From Schistocephalus solidus (taxonomy: Eukaryota > Platyhelminthes > Cestoda > Diphyllobothriidea > Diphyllobothriidae): a DNA stretch of 64,000 nt. Made by a program: the position numbers and the translations under genes. The notes beneath the pieces were generated by a model. It was given only the letters and a program-made list of their open reading frames with translations, was not told where the DNA came from and ran no database searches. Where the stretch lies: NCBI GenBank assembly GCA_017591395.1, contig WEDG01002931.1:186001-250000 (forward strand), in the 5' to 3' direction. This document shows, piece after piece, positions 46,301 through 51,842 of this stretch (position 1 is the stretch's first letter; the number at the start of each line of letters is the position of its first letter).

Positions 46301-49299
46301 CATATGAACAATACTTGTGAACCTAGCGAGCATTCACAGCCATCATGCAGCTACGGAGGTCAGGCAGAGCATGCGCCCGAGCATTTAGCTGGTTGTAATT
46401 TTGAGCGCTCTCGCGACGCAAACTGAAAGTCAGCATATGAACTGTTCTCCATTCACTGAGGCAGAGAAAAATTACAGACACACGCCTTTCACTTATAATC
46501 TCGATTTTACTCTGTACAGCGAAAATCCGCCGAATCACTGGAACAATTTTCGGAAAAGTGCAGTAGATTTTCCCATGATTTCTGACTCAAATATGAAGTT
46601 ACCTTTACATCGCCCAATGCTCTTTCATTAATCGAACGCATGCTGCAAGTCGTAAAAACGTTCACGGGGATTCTTGGGGTTTCTGTGTGATATCCTATCA
46701 TGGCCTTCTAACTTGAAATTACGGAGAAGCTGAGGGCTTGTCGCGCAGGAGAGTGAATTAAAAAATACTGTTTTTAATGGTGATTCACTCGAAAACATTT
46801 GCGCAGTTCTAGGGTCCACGACATCCCATATTTAGTTGGACCTACTTCTTCCAGAACAAGGAATAGTTTTATCTTCTGGTATTTGAACAGGAAGAATTCG
46901 CCAATCGCTCGCATTCTATGGCAATAAAAAGACTAGCTACGAAATCGCTACTAGGTATTGGGCTAAAAGACAAGATTACCCTTTGTCTAGACGTTAATTT
47001 AAACACGTTTATAGATTCGTAAGATATGTTAATATGCCGACTGTCGCATGGGAATGCAGTACTGGAGTCAGGCGGGTAAAGAAATGAATAAGGTTAGCTT
47101 CCACACTGATTAATCACAAAGTGTTAATTTGGTAATGCTAGCTTTGTATAGAGTAATGAATTGCTACTATACTCTCTGGTTAACTGGATACAACCAAAAA
47201 AATTACAAACGACTTGAAATTTTACAGTTTCGCAGTTTTTTTCCCGAAAAATCATCTTTGAGGTACTTTCTGTTCTTTTATTCTATTCCATTTAGGTGTT
47301 ACAATATATGTAAGCAGATATTTCCGTAAATTAGGCTAACAAAAACGAGAAAAATGTTTTTCATAATGGTGGATATCCTATGCAACGGAGCTACTTATGT
47401 TCACCGCATATAATCTTGCCTTCTAAAAAGTTATTTTGAAGTTTTGTTTTATTTTCCGAAATTCAGGGGTTACAGAAGTCAGTAGCAGAAGGCAGGTCAT
47501 CTGGCTATTTCAAATCCTGGCTCAGCTGCCGGTCGTAAACAAAAAATGTTTAATAGACCTTTTGCTAAATTTACTCTATTGTTCGCTTCCAAACAGAATT
47601 AATTCATATGAGGTTTACCATTTTGGCCTAAGCGGATAAGTTGTTTTTACTTTCTGTCAAGCATTTCATCACTGAGGAGAAAATAAGATAGAAGGATGGC
47701 TGAATCTACCACGTCCAGTTTAGAGAGAACCGGTTTTCCTAGAGCTAAATTAGACTCCTTCTGTTCCATGGAGCGGTATAAAGGGTGCAAACGCACGTTA
47801 GATGAAATGACGGCAAAAATACCTTCTTTTTCTCAACCTTGTAATCAAGCATCTGATGTGTTATAAGTCACAAGCTCCACCCAGCCAACACTTTTTCACT
47901 GGGGATTTTTTAAATTCATAAATATTTTTGTAGATATTGTTATAATAACTTCGTGACTCTTTCAAGGGTTCAATAAACAGACGCCAAATTGCATGGTTTT
48001 GAGCGAATTTGAGAAGAGTCATAAAATTTACATTCATAAATTTGGCGTCAACTAATGTCATCTGTTCCGAAAATTTGTATATTTGTGTGACTTATGCCAA
48101 TTTGAATCATAAGTTTATCCAAGAAAAACGAATTCTATTTGTCTATATATACCAATTTAAAACCCAATTTTGCCTATCTGTGTAATAAAACGCTGCAGCA
48201 GTAAGAAAATTTAACTGTTTGTGTGTTATATACCACCATCAGCTATTTATATTGATGATTCACCGAAAACAAAGTTTTGAAGTATACCAGCCAGACGAGC
48301 GATATTCAACGTACGTAGTTTAATTTTGCGACGATTTGCTACATTGCCCTCTACAGGCATGCATGAAAATTTCAATGATTCTACAAAAAAACAGGTACTA
48401 ACTTACGTCTGGTCCGTCTTCATTTCGTCAAAGCGCAATGTTTACAATAAGTTTCCCAAAATGAGAGCACTTTAGAGCGTTTTATAGTCAGAAAGCACTG
48501 AACCTTGTATTCTATCTTGGCTCATGACTTGCACCCTTCTTCTCAGCGTTAGTATGCAACATGAGGCTGCCACGCTTATCAAAGCCCTGTTTCTTCCTTT
48601 CTGGACATCAAGAGATCATTTTCTTTACTTGTAAACCACTTGTTTCATTTCGGTCTGCAACCAAAAAACGCATGGCACATTAAATAAAAACCCCATTCGT
48701 TTGCTATTTCAACCACTACTTGTCGTTTCTTCCGAGCGCAAATGGTTAAAAAGTAATAGCAACCGGATCAAGTTTGAACAATCTTTTGCAATGTCTGCCC
48801 AACTTTCCTAACTCTTTCGAGCTTAAATTAAGACTAAAATGCTCTAGCACTTCAAGTTATATTTCAAGGCTGTTAACATTCCCGCCCTATGCGGTCGTAT
48901 CGCGGTAGCTTTTGGGGGATGAAAAATGCTTAGCTTTCGGCAAACACTACACTCCTGAATTTGCATTAAACAACAGTTAGCTAGAAGTGTTAAAGGTTTC
49001 TTCACCGATACGACATTTTGGAACCTGCCGATCGCAGTTTGTGTGCAAACTCCAGTAATAAAACCCCGCAGACAATCATACTGCCTGGTTAGAGCTCAAC
49101 GAGAACCTCAGTGCATTTTAATCTGTTTGTTTAATTAGCATGCAGTGCGTATTTCCCTAATATCAACTTCGTTTTTCTCAACTTACAGAAAGTCTACAGC
49201 ACTGAGGAATTGTCAGAGGAGATGGCGAATTTGGAAGGACTCATGAAGGACCTGAATGCAATGGCTCACCAAGAGTTCGAATGCGAACCAAACAATTAA
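3488..49299 (+). CDS. Netrin receptor of the DCC/neogenin (Frazzled/UNC-40) family, 3' part of gene, seven exons
   Basis: Spliced model: 3488-3895, 6952-7353, 12207-12501, 23276-23934, 34967-35473, 39901-39974, 49189-49299. Every junction has a GT donor and AG acceptor, the phases match (1,1,1,2,1,1,0), and the frame closes at TAA: 818 codons from the first, split codon. Order of parts is FN3, FN3, juxtamembrane segment, one transmembrane helix, a long Ser/Gly/Pro-rich cytoplasmic tail and a C-terminal P3 motif. Family members are plasma-membrane receptors for netrins (and RGMs for neogenin) in axon and cell guidance; P3 mediates receptor association and adaptor binding in vertebrate and fly homologues. 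The 5' part (signal peptide, Ig domains, earlier FN3s) lies outside the window. The family is set by P3 plus the domain order. I did not recognise the P1 and P2 motifs. The splice sites are my reading, best supported by phase agreement; the donor of the transmembrane exon is the least certain. Confidence 0.87.
3896..6951 (+). other. Intron 1 of the recognised model (3.1 kb)
   Basis: It runs between the two FN3 exons, from GTGAGT to CCTGAAG. It contains the Penelope-like relic at 5799-6248, listed separately, and a short CT dinucleotide run near 6440. The frames at 4898-5269 and 6359-6625 (+) were inspected and carry no recognisable domain. Confidence 0.7.
5799..6248 (+). mobile_element. Decayed retroelement fragment, Penelope-like (RT C-terminal/linker region)
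   Basis: Two adjacent + frames (5799-6020 and about 6048-6248) resemble, in order, the segment after the reverse transcriptase core of Penelope-type elements. The first has an INRAVRVRHTCSPETVEAEL segment followed by a -QLQDKKHENGYQRD motif (usual pattern: RA..ICS....EL..I...L..NGYP). The second has a LLLRSGIHWSYKEAP segment, like the block before the GIY-YIG endonuclease (usual pattern: LLR..GI.VA.KP). A stop and a frame change separate them, and the YADD core and GIY-YIG catalytic residues are absent. It is a dead fragment inside intron 1. The match is pattern recognition only; another RT family is possible. Confidence 0.4.
6952..7353 (+). CDS. Exon: fibronectin type III domain (membrane-proximal FN3)
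   Basis: The acceptor is ...CCTGAAG followed by GTCCA, and the donor is GTGAGT. It is phase 1 at both ends, so it splices in frame to the FN3 exon at 3488 (the split codon reads Arg). Features are PPGLIKI at the start, core Trp at local residue 194 (VTWS), AYRVYL at 206-211, the LRPGQLYFLRM hallmark at 239-249 and an NST sequon at 232-234. About 35 residues rich in Pro, Asp, His and Asn (152-186) sit between the first strand and the Trp strand. That is a longer insertion than in a standard FN3 of about 90 residues. The fold assignment is secure; the function of the insertion is unknown. Confidence 0.9.
7354..12206 (+). other. Intron 2 of the recognised model (4.9 kb)
   Basis: It starts with GTGAGT and ends with TTCTTAG. 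It contains a GC-rich patch (7370-7740) without coding features and a degenerate CCTAA array (8360-8740). I saw no further FN3-like exon, and direct splicing preserves phase 1. Confidence 0.65.
8360..8740. repeat. Degenerate CCTAA/CCCTAA telomere-like array
   Basis: About 380 bp of C-strand telomere-like motif (CCCTAA, CCTTAA, CCCAAA, CCTCAA), no two neighbouring units being identical. It is followed about 65 bp later by AAGTAGGTAGTTC at 8805-8817. The same 13-mer follows a similar array at 28924-28936, which suggests a dispersed element rather than independent telomeric insertions. Confidence 0.65.
12207..12501 (+). CDS. Exon: juxtamembrane segment and transmembrane helix
   Basis: The acceptor is TTCTTAG after a T/C-rich run, entering in phase 1. 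The exon encodes about 60 charged juxtamembrane residues (local 271-330), then a hydrophobic stretch from WLILCAILAA through about residue 354, ended by a basic stop-transfer segment (CRGRSMRR, 356-363). This single helix places the FN3 domains outside and the following exons inside the cell. Two donors give the phase 2 that the next recognised exon needs: GTATGC after 12501 (chosen because +5 is G) and GTCTAC after 12483, which would remove six residues. With no splice, the frame runs on to a stop at 12516-12518. A small undetected exon in the 10.8-kb intron that follows cannot be excluded. Confidence 0.82.
13979..14506 (+). other. Unassigned open frame of 175 codons
   Basis: This is an uninterrupted + frame of 528 nt in AT-rich DNA, where such a length is uncommon by chance. 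The first codon is GTG, so there is no clear start. Contents include a basic N-terminal half and a C-terminal MQCRECRLIF cysteine pair. The opposite strand is also open for 78 codons, with a hydrophobic segment (KVIILVRLGFIALQMF). I recognise neither. It could be a transposon fragment or chance; it lies inside intron 3 and shares no splice phase evidence with the host gene. Confidence 0.2.
16075..16170. repeat. Short degenerate telomere-like array
   Basis: About 95 bp of CCTAACCC-related units (CCCGAACC, CTCTAACCC, TCTAACCTTCACCCTAAG). It is shorter and more decayed than the array at 8.4 kb. A G-strand fragment (CTAAGGGTTAGGAG) occurs near 16960-16980. Confidence 0.5.
18742..19027 (+). repeat. 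Inverted repeat arm A (pairs with 20305-20632)
   Basis: Reads in reverse complement at 20305-20632 with roughly 80 % identity by eye and one gap of about 30 bp. It contains a tRNA-like A-box stretch (TAGCTCAGCTAGTGGAGCG, near 18872) and a weak B-box-like GCGTTCCGATCTAG about 28 bp further on. This suggests a tRNA-derived SINE inserted twice in opposite orientation. Confidence 0.7.
19140..19250 (+). mobile_element. SINE remnant sharing the GGGTATG-CTGGCT core
   Basis: It carries GTTGGGTATGGCTGGCTAATGACG, then a decayed version of the downstream core that ends in CACCTTGTCTTTGT. The same core occurs at 24930-24995 (+), in reverse near 24590-24675 and 44790-44870, and at 45750-45825 (+). It is the most diverged of the five copies. 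Confidence 0.5.
20305..20632 (-). repeat. Inverted repeat arm B (pairs with 18742-19027)
   Basis: Reverse complement of the 18.7-kb arm. It includes the tRNA-like stretch near 20490-20520 in degraded form. It differs by an insertion of about 30 bp near 20360-20395. The loop between the arms is about 1.28 kb. Confidence 0.7.
20865..21125. repeat. Short inverted repeat (arms 20865-20950 and 21038-21125)
   Basis: The arms share segments such as CCAGTTGGCGAGAGC, with reverse complement GCTCTCGCCAACTGG at 21093-21107, and an ATCAATRTACTGGCC block. The spacer is about 90 bp. It could be a foldback element or a hairpin-forming MITE relic. Confidence 0.6.
23276..23934 (+). CDS. Exon: cytoplasmic tail, first large segment
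   Basis: The acceptor is CCTACACCCAG, entering in phase 2; the donor is GTAGGT, leaving in phase 1. It encodes about 220 residues with no folded domain: Ser/Gly/Pro-rich stretches, an Ala/Gly patch, an aspartate run (seven Asp, coded by a short GAC repeat at about 23700-23717) and a tyrosine-containing YPYVYN segment that could be a phosphorylation or SH2-type site (inference). GC is clearly higher than in the flanking introns, and codon use looks coding. The position just inside the membrane is where DCC and neogenin carry P1 and P2, but I could not match either motif. A second possible donor (GTGAAA after 23938) gives the wrong phase for the next exon. Confidence 0.82.
24570..24775 (-). mobile_element. 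tRNA-derived SINE, minus strand
   Basis: Read on the minus strand it starts with a tRNA-like head whose B box (GAGTTCGATCCTC, 24692-24704) is near consensus. The shared core follows (GGGTATGACTGGCTGACGAT, then GCCAGAAATGGCCATTCC). It sits about 60 bp from a second copy in the opposite orientation, so the two could pair in RNA. Confidence 0.75.
24834..25045 (+). mobile_element. tRNA-derived SINE, plus strand
   Basis: The head is tRNA-like: GTGGCTCAATCGTCAGAGCG (A-box region, 24841-24860) and CATTCGATCCT (B-box region, 24886-24896). The core GGGTATGACTGGCTGAGGAC and GCCAGAAATGGCCATTCCAG follow, with a T-run at 25036-25044 that may be the 3' end. It is the clearest copy of the family in the window. 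Confidence 0.8.
28630..28850. repeat. Degenerate telomere-like array
   Basis: About 220 bp of CCTAA-related units (CCCTAGTC, CCTTGAATCC, CTAACCCGAACG). About 75 bp past its right end lies AAGTAGGTAGTTC (28924-28936), the same 13-mer that follows the 8.4-kb array. This implies a common parent element. Confidence 0.6.
29394..29426. repeat. Perfect 33-bp palindrome at the outer end of the large inverted repeat
   Basis: Arms of 15 nt (TAACTCATGAAATCT and its exact complement) surround a 3-nt centre, GAT. A closely related palindrome with the same loop size lies at 44499-44527 at the matching end of another copy of the element. Confidence 0.85.
29412..30768 (-). mobile_element. Large repeat element, arm A of a 1.35-kb-arm inverted repeat
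   Basis: Its reverse complement matches 31376-32723 along the whole length at about 75-80 % identity by eye. Matching blocks include TTCATTTATAGTCAACTGCAG, GAGTGGCCGAATATATA, and the outermost ACTCATGAAATC. No protein-coding capacity was recognised. It looks like a non-autonomous element of unknown class. Confidence 0.85.
30806..31040 (+). repeat. Imperfect tandem repeat in the loop of the large inverted repeat
   Basis: The segment beginning TTTGCAAAACTTCATTTTTT and ending AAATATGTCATC occurs three times (from about 30856, 30909 and 30977). It is interleaved with copies of ACAGAAGTCTATTACAAAACG. A diverged single copy of the unit also lies at about 29305-29380, just outside arm A. Confidence 0.8.
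31276..31306. repeat. TA dinucleotide microsatellite
   Basis: An uninterrupted TA run of roughly 30 bp lies in the loop between the large inverted arms. It is self-complementary and liable to extrude as a cruciform. Confidence 0.9.
31376..32723 (+). mobile_element. Large repeat element, arm B
   Basis: Inverted partner of 29412-30768. Its outer half (from about 31930) also matches the third copy at 43755-44530 in direct orientation. The outer end keeps only the first half of the terminal palindrome (TAACTCATGAAATC), after which the sequence diverges, so this copy is truncated or interrupted at the tip. Confidence 0.85.
34530..34785. repeat. Inverted pair with hammerhead-like cores
   Basis: Arms at about 34530-34606 and 34700-34785 are inverted copies sharing ATCTGTGACTGTC, CTGATGATGG and an ACGTC segment. 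Read on the minus strand, the left arm has CTGATGA (34572-34578) and CGAAACGTC (34545-34553), the two conserved core strings of a hammerhead ribozyme. In the right arm (+, 34731-34764) the GAAA is changed to ACAA. Such motifs are known from Penelope-like elements and flatworm SINE-like repeats. The pair lies about 180 bp before the exon at 34967. Confidence 0.5.
34967..35473 (+). CDS. Exon: cytoplasmic tail, second large segment
   Basis: The acceptor is TTGTTTCAG, entering in phase 1, which matches the donor at 23934; the donor is GTAAGA, also phase 1. It encodes about 169 residues, hydrophilic and Ser/Thr/Pro/Gly-rich (SSSTAGSSGYGSG), with dispersed tyrosines and a PKPQP proline segment near the end (DLPKPQP) that resembles an SH3-type ligand. 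No domain is recognisable. In DCC homologues this part of the tail is intrinsically disordered and recruits adaptors, kinases and cytoskeletal regulators. Sequence conservation with known tails was not obvious to me, so the assignment rests on phase, open frame and position. Confidence 0.82.
35474..39900 (+). other. Intron 5 of the recognised model (4.4 kb)
   Basis: It starts GTAAGA and ends ATTTCAG. It contains the inverted repeat with arms 36133-36312 and 37241-37427. The rest (35530-36100, 37430-39890) is AT-rich with no recognisable feature; the frame at 39097-39327 has no domain. Confidence 0.65.
36133..37427. repeat. Inverted repeat, arms 36133-36312 and 37241-37427
   Basis: The arms of about 185 bp are inverted and highly similar (about 95 % by eye). 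For example CCATAAGAGGAAGGATGTCG is mirrored by CGACATCCTTCCTCTTATGG, and TACGTCGACTATTGACCTAC is mirrored at 37403-37422. The loop of about 930 bp has no long open frame. The structure fits a foldback or MITE-like element with long terminal inverted repeats; no clear target duplication was identified. Confidence 0.85.
39901..39974 (+). CDS. Exon: small 74-nt cytoplasmic exon
   Basis: The acceptor ATCATTTCAG and a near-perfect GTAAGT donor frame a 74-nt open stretch. It enters in phase 1 (matching 35473) and leaves in phase 0 (matching 49189). It is the only stretch I found that links the preceding exon's phase to the P3 exon while keeping the reading frame. It encodes about 25 polar residues (KLESRIQNGKTRNAMTENRT, then NLTAE). 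The phase logic is strong evidence, but no homology was recognised. Confidence 0.72.
40796..41137 (+). mobile_element. LTR-like or promoter-bearing repeat, plus copy
   Basis: Inverted partner of 42221-42566. Shared blocks include ATCTCCCACGCTGCATGCCA, GATTGGTCCATGTCCGCGAG, a TATA-box context (GCTATAAATACACGCAGCTT at 40965-40984) and a T/C-rich stretch. A TATA box about one third of the way in, followed by a pyrimidine-rich part, resembles a solo LTR, but I found no TG...CA ends, primer-binding site or gag-pol frame to confirm it. Confidence 0.5.
42221..42566 (-). mobile_element. LTR-like or promoter-bearing repeat, minus copy
   Basis: Reverse complement of the copy at 40796-41137, roughly 80 % identical by eye; its TATA-like element (TATAAAAACACG in reverse) is at about 42379-42390. 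The two putative promoters point toward each other across 1.08 kb. The DNA between them has open frames (41237-41515 +, 41838-42095 -) that I do not recognise. Confidence 0.5.
43627..43720. repeat. Short polypyrimidine tract
   Basis: CCTCC/CCCCTCC units, a miniature of the tract at 1.6-2.5 kb. It sits about 35 bp before the third copy of the large repeat element. Confidence 0.8.
43755..44541 (+). mobile_element. Third copy of the large repeat element (outer half)
   Basis: Matches arm B (31930-32723) in direct orientation: TTTCGGTAAATGCC near the start, CATCTTATTTTGAAGGTTTT-type and GATGATCTGAAACTCATCGT blocks, then TCTCATGAAATCT at the end. Unlike arm B it keeps the whole terminal palindrome (44499-44527), followed by TAGGGCACGTAC, which aligns with TAGGACACCTAC beside the palindrome of arm A. 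Confidence 0.8.
44499..44527. repeat. Terminal palindrome of the third element copy
   Basis: Arms of 13 nt (TCTCATGAAATCT / AGAGTTCATGAGA, one mismatch) around CAT. The loop length and outer flank match the palindrome at 29394-29426. Confidence 0.8.
44735..44890 (-). mobile_element. SINE core, minus strand
   Basis: Read on the minus strand: GTCGGGTATGGCTGGCTGAT, then GACGGCTAATAAGCTAGAAG and a CATTTCAGTCTCAC block, as in the SINE at 24.9 kb. A second, inverted ATGACGGCTAATGATAT at 44768-44784 makes a short internal hairpin. The tRNA head is not clear. Confidence 0.6.
45740..45825 (+). mobile_element. SINE core fragment, plus strand
   Basis: GTTGAGTAGGGCTAACCGAT, GACGGCTAATCAGCTAGAAA and TTTCAATCTCCCTTGGTCC follow the family core order. 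It is truncated at the 5' side, with no tRNA-like head. Confidence 0.55.
49189..49299 (+). CDS. Terminal exon: P3 motif and stop of netrin receptor
   Basis: The acceptor TTCTCAACTTACAG enters in phase 0. It encodes 36 residues and TAA. Residues 787-806 (TEELSEEMANLEGLMKDLNA) match the P3 motif that ends DCC, neogenin, Frazzled and UNC-40; the acidic helix followed by LEGLMK-LNA is the family signature. In vertebrate DCC, P3 mediates receptor multimerisation, Robo binding and FAK recruitment. Vertebrate family members end within a few residues of this motif. Here a further 12 residues (MAHQEFECEPNN) follow, including a cysteine five residues from the end. This exon is the strongest single piece of evidence for the family. 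Confidence 0.92.
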   Translation, partial: KVYSTEELSEEMANLEGLMKDLNAMAHQEFECEPNN

Positions 49300-49740
49300 G
49301 GTGCCAACGGTGCTTCTTTACAGCCGAAACTGTGCATACTTCGAGTGTTTCTTTACGAACCCCTTTCGGTTCATTCTTTTGTAAATAGGGTTGTTTATTT
49401 GTATTCGGACTGTTTATCAAGTGGTCTGTTTTTGAAGGTTTATATATTACTAATAGAAACAAATTGGCTCATTGCGTTTCACGGCGTGCCTTGTTAAATC
49501 ATACAATAGTAGGGTTATTTCAAAGCATTGTGTTAATTCCACCTTGACAATTGATTCGAAAAAAACACGAGCGCCGAAAGGTACACCCATTTGAAAATGA
49601 GCGACATGGTAAGAATGGGTAACATGCCAATTTAACCGTTTCAGAGCTGGCAGGTTGACAAACGGTTCCTTTCCTAAATGCTTAATCAAGCCATTATTTT
49701 CGCATGAGCAAGCCAGTAATAAAAAAAAGTGGCTACATGC
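49300..49740 (+). other. Probable 3' UTR of the netrin receptor
   Basis: This AT-rich sequence directly follows the TAA stop. The first canonical AATAAA that I find downstream is at 49718-49723, in an A-rich run, about 420 nt after the stop. Cleavage would be expected 10-30 nt later. The end is an inference without transcript evidence. Open frames on the opposite strand here (49241-49866) show no recognisable protein features and are taken as chance. Confidence 0.45.
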
Positions 49741-51425
49741 GTTCAAAGGGGGCATTTCGATTAAATAGTTGGAGGGAAGTTGACGGAGCAGTAGAGGTGG
49801 AAGGGGAGAAAGTTGCTCACCGCAGCTCATGACTGAATAACTATGCTGGGCATAAGGAATGTTCATGCAAGTCTATCAGAATTTGAACCTCTAAGAAATC
49901 CTTCTTCGCACAGAAAACACATAACTCTATTTAAGTGGGTTTTTGTTCCACAGTGTCCTAAATGTTTTGCCATAGCAAATTTGCTTGACTTTCCCTCACC
50001 CGATCTCAATATTTACATGATAAAAGTTGCTAATTATTAAGAGCATACTCTTGTATTAGCAATATATGTCTCATAAAAGATGAAGCGTCACACAGAGCTC
50101 TCGTGGCAAAATTGGCAACTGTTTAAATTCAAATCAGTCTTTGAGTGCAACACTACACTTTTTTCAGTCAATGTAATTTCTGAAATATTTTTCGGCATTT
50201 AGTTTTCGGCATAGGCTGCCTAATTTTCAACAGGTGCATTAAAAACAAATGCCTTCACATAAATGTTATTAACTTATCTGTAAAGAAACTGTCGTGAACC
50301 ATGCGCGCATTTTTTGACCAGACGTAGAGATGATTTGTAGGTCGCTGTTAGGCCTCCTATTCGCCAAAATGTGGCAGACCAGATAGGGGAATAAGAACTC
50401 CCCGTGGCCTTGCACTTATGATAATACAAGGCACCTATTTCCGTGTCGTAACCATAGCAATAAGATTAACCCAAACTGTAATTTTACTGCTAATCTTACT
50501 GTAACTCCAACCGTTATGTTCGTAGAAGAAAGCTCAGACATCTGCATTACTATGGAACGTGCAAATGCTTAATTTAATCGCGCCTATTTTTTTAATCACC
50601 GTCCAATGACGGAATTTAGCTTCTGGAAATATTTATGAGCGAACTTTGACGCATATCGCATTACTAGTGAGTGCTGGTACTCAGTCCGAATGACTGGCAA
50701 GACAGATATTTGGAAATTTACGCAAGAAAGTGAAGCATCTATTGCAACTCCTCCCTCCTAGTACGTAGACTAACAACAATAAGAATGTAAAAGTACGTAA
50801 CTAATGAGAGGAGGACTGTCTGCAAATCACCCATCGCATCGGCGAATTGAGTTATTTAAGGAGCAAGGAGTGCTGTGAAATTATTTACCTGATACTCAGT
50901 TTACTACTTCCGATGACCGAACTAAAATAATTTTAGTTTGTAGGAAATTCACCACAAACCTTTCGATAAGAGCAGTTTGGTTGAGCATTTGGCCTTCTGG
51001 GATTGGCTTACGTAAACTCCGGTCCCAGAATGATACTGATAAAAATTACGATCGAGTAATTATGGCCACAATCTATGATGAAATCAAGTAGCTACTCACT
51101 CGAAATAAAAACATCTGCCATGAGCGGAACTGTTGATAATTCTGATGGGTATATTGTCGGTTAGCAAGTGCATCCTATAAATTATACTCTTGTCTTTCAC
51201 CTGTAACGATGAATCTGAGCATAAGTCTGAAAGTTCAGATAACTGAACCTCTTGTCCAAGCGATCGATTTCCGTTATTTTAAGACGGTATCTACTTGCCA
51301 ACTGGTGCGTCACCCACTTCGCATCTGACTTTGAAGCTGTCCATCAGGTGAATATGAGTAATCGGCAAATCGAGCTGCCTACAGTGTAGGAACATTAGCT
51401 CGCTTTTGATTATTCTGAACATGTG

Positions 51426-51842
51426 TCAGTTTGCCTTCGATATAAGCTCCCTTCTACCGCCTAAGGCCCTGTGCCACCAGTGTGTGGTAGGTATGTCTGC
51501 GTTCGGTTGATGCACATACTCCTTAAATTTTACTTCGAAGTTACCTTTAATCGACTTGTAAAATGGCACGAAATCTCGGGCACTGGCAGTTCGCAGATAC
51601 ACCATCACCATTCTTCTTTGCTCAACACTCCCTCGCCGTGGTTCGCAAGCGAAGCCCGCAATTTTAAGGTCATCCATACCTGTTCTGAATTCTTTTCTCA
51701 CTCTGTATCGTCTTATTAATACTAACGAGCAAGCGTAACCCACTGCCTGCCCACCGGTAGGTTGTATCGATAAGATTTCCAACAGAGGATCATGGTCCCG
51801 AGGTCTTAAAGGAGTGATTGTAATACGCTGCAGCCTGGCCAT
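51426..51842 (-). CDS. Unassigned single-exon open frame, 138 aa
   Basis: Starts with ATG at 51842 and ends with a TGA. The protein is basic and mixed in composition, with no signal peptide, transmembrane segment or motif that I recognise; it contains KSIKGNFEVKFKEY and TTHWWHRALGG segments. The opposite strand is also partly open (51471-51719). Length and balanced composition make it one of the better non-host candidates in the window. A retroelement remnant or chance frame is equally possible, and no promoter or poly(A) signal was assigned. Confidence 0.22.
   Translation of the reverse strand: MARLQRITITPLRPRDHDPLLEILSIQPTGGQAVGYACSLVLIRRYRVRKEFRTGMDDLKIAGFACEPRRGSVEQRRMVMVYLRTASARDFVPFYKSIKGNFEVKFKEYVHQPNADIPTTHWWHRALGGRRELISKAN

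Larger units (their letters stand above)
39975..49188 (+). other. Intron 6 of the recognised model (9.2 kb)
   Basis: It starts GTAAGT and ends AACTTACAG. It holds an inverted LTR-like pair (40796-42566), a short pyrimidine tract (43627-43720), the third copy of the large element (43755-44541) and two SINE copies (about 44735-44890 and 45740-45825). The stretch 46000-49180 shows nothing recognisable. Confidence 0.65.

Noticed and set aside
49241..49866. Minus-strand frames overlapping the P3 exon and 3' UTR
   Set aside because: Antisense shadows of the coding exon and AT-rich UTR; no protein features.
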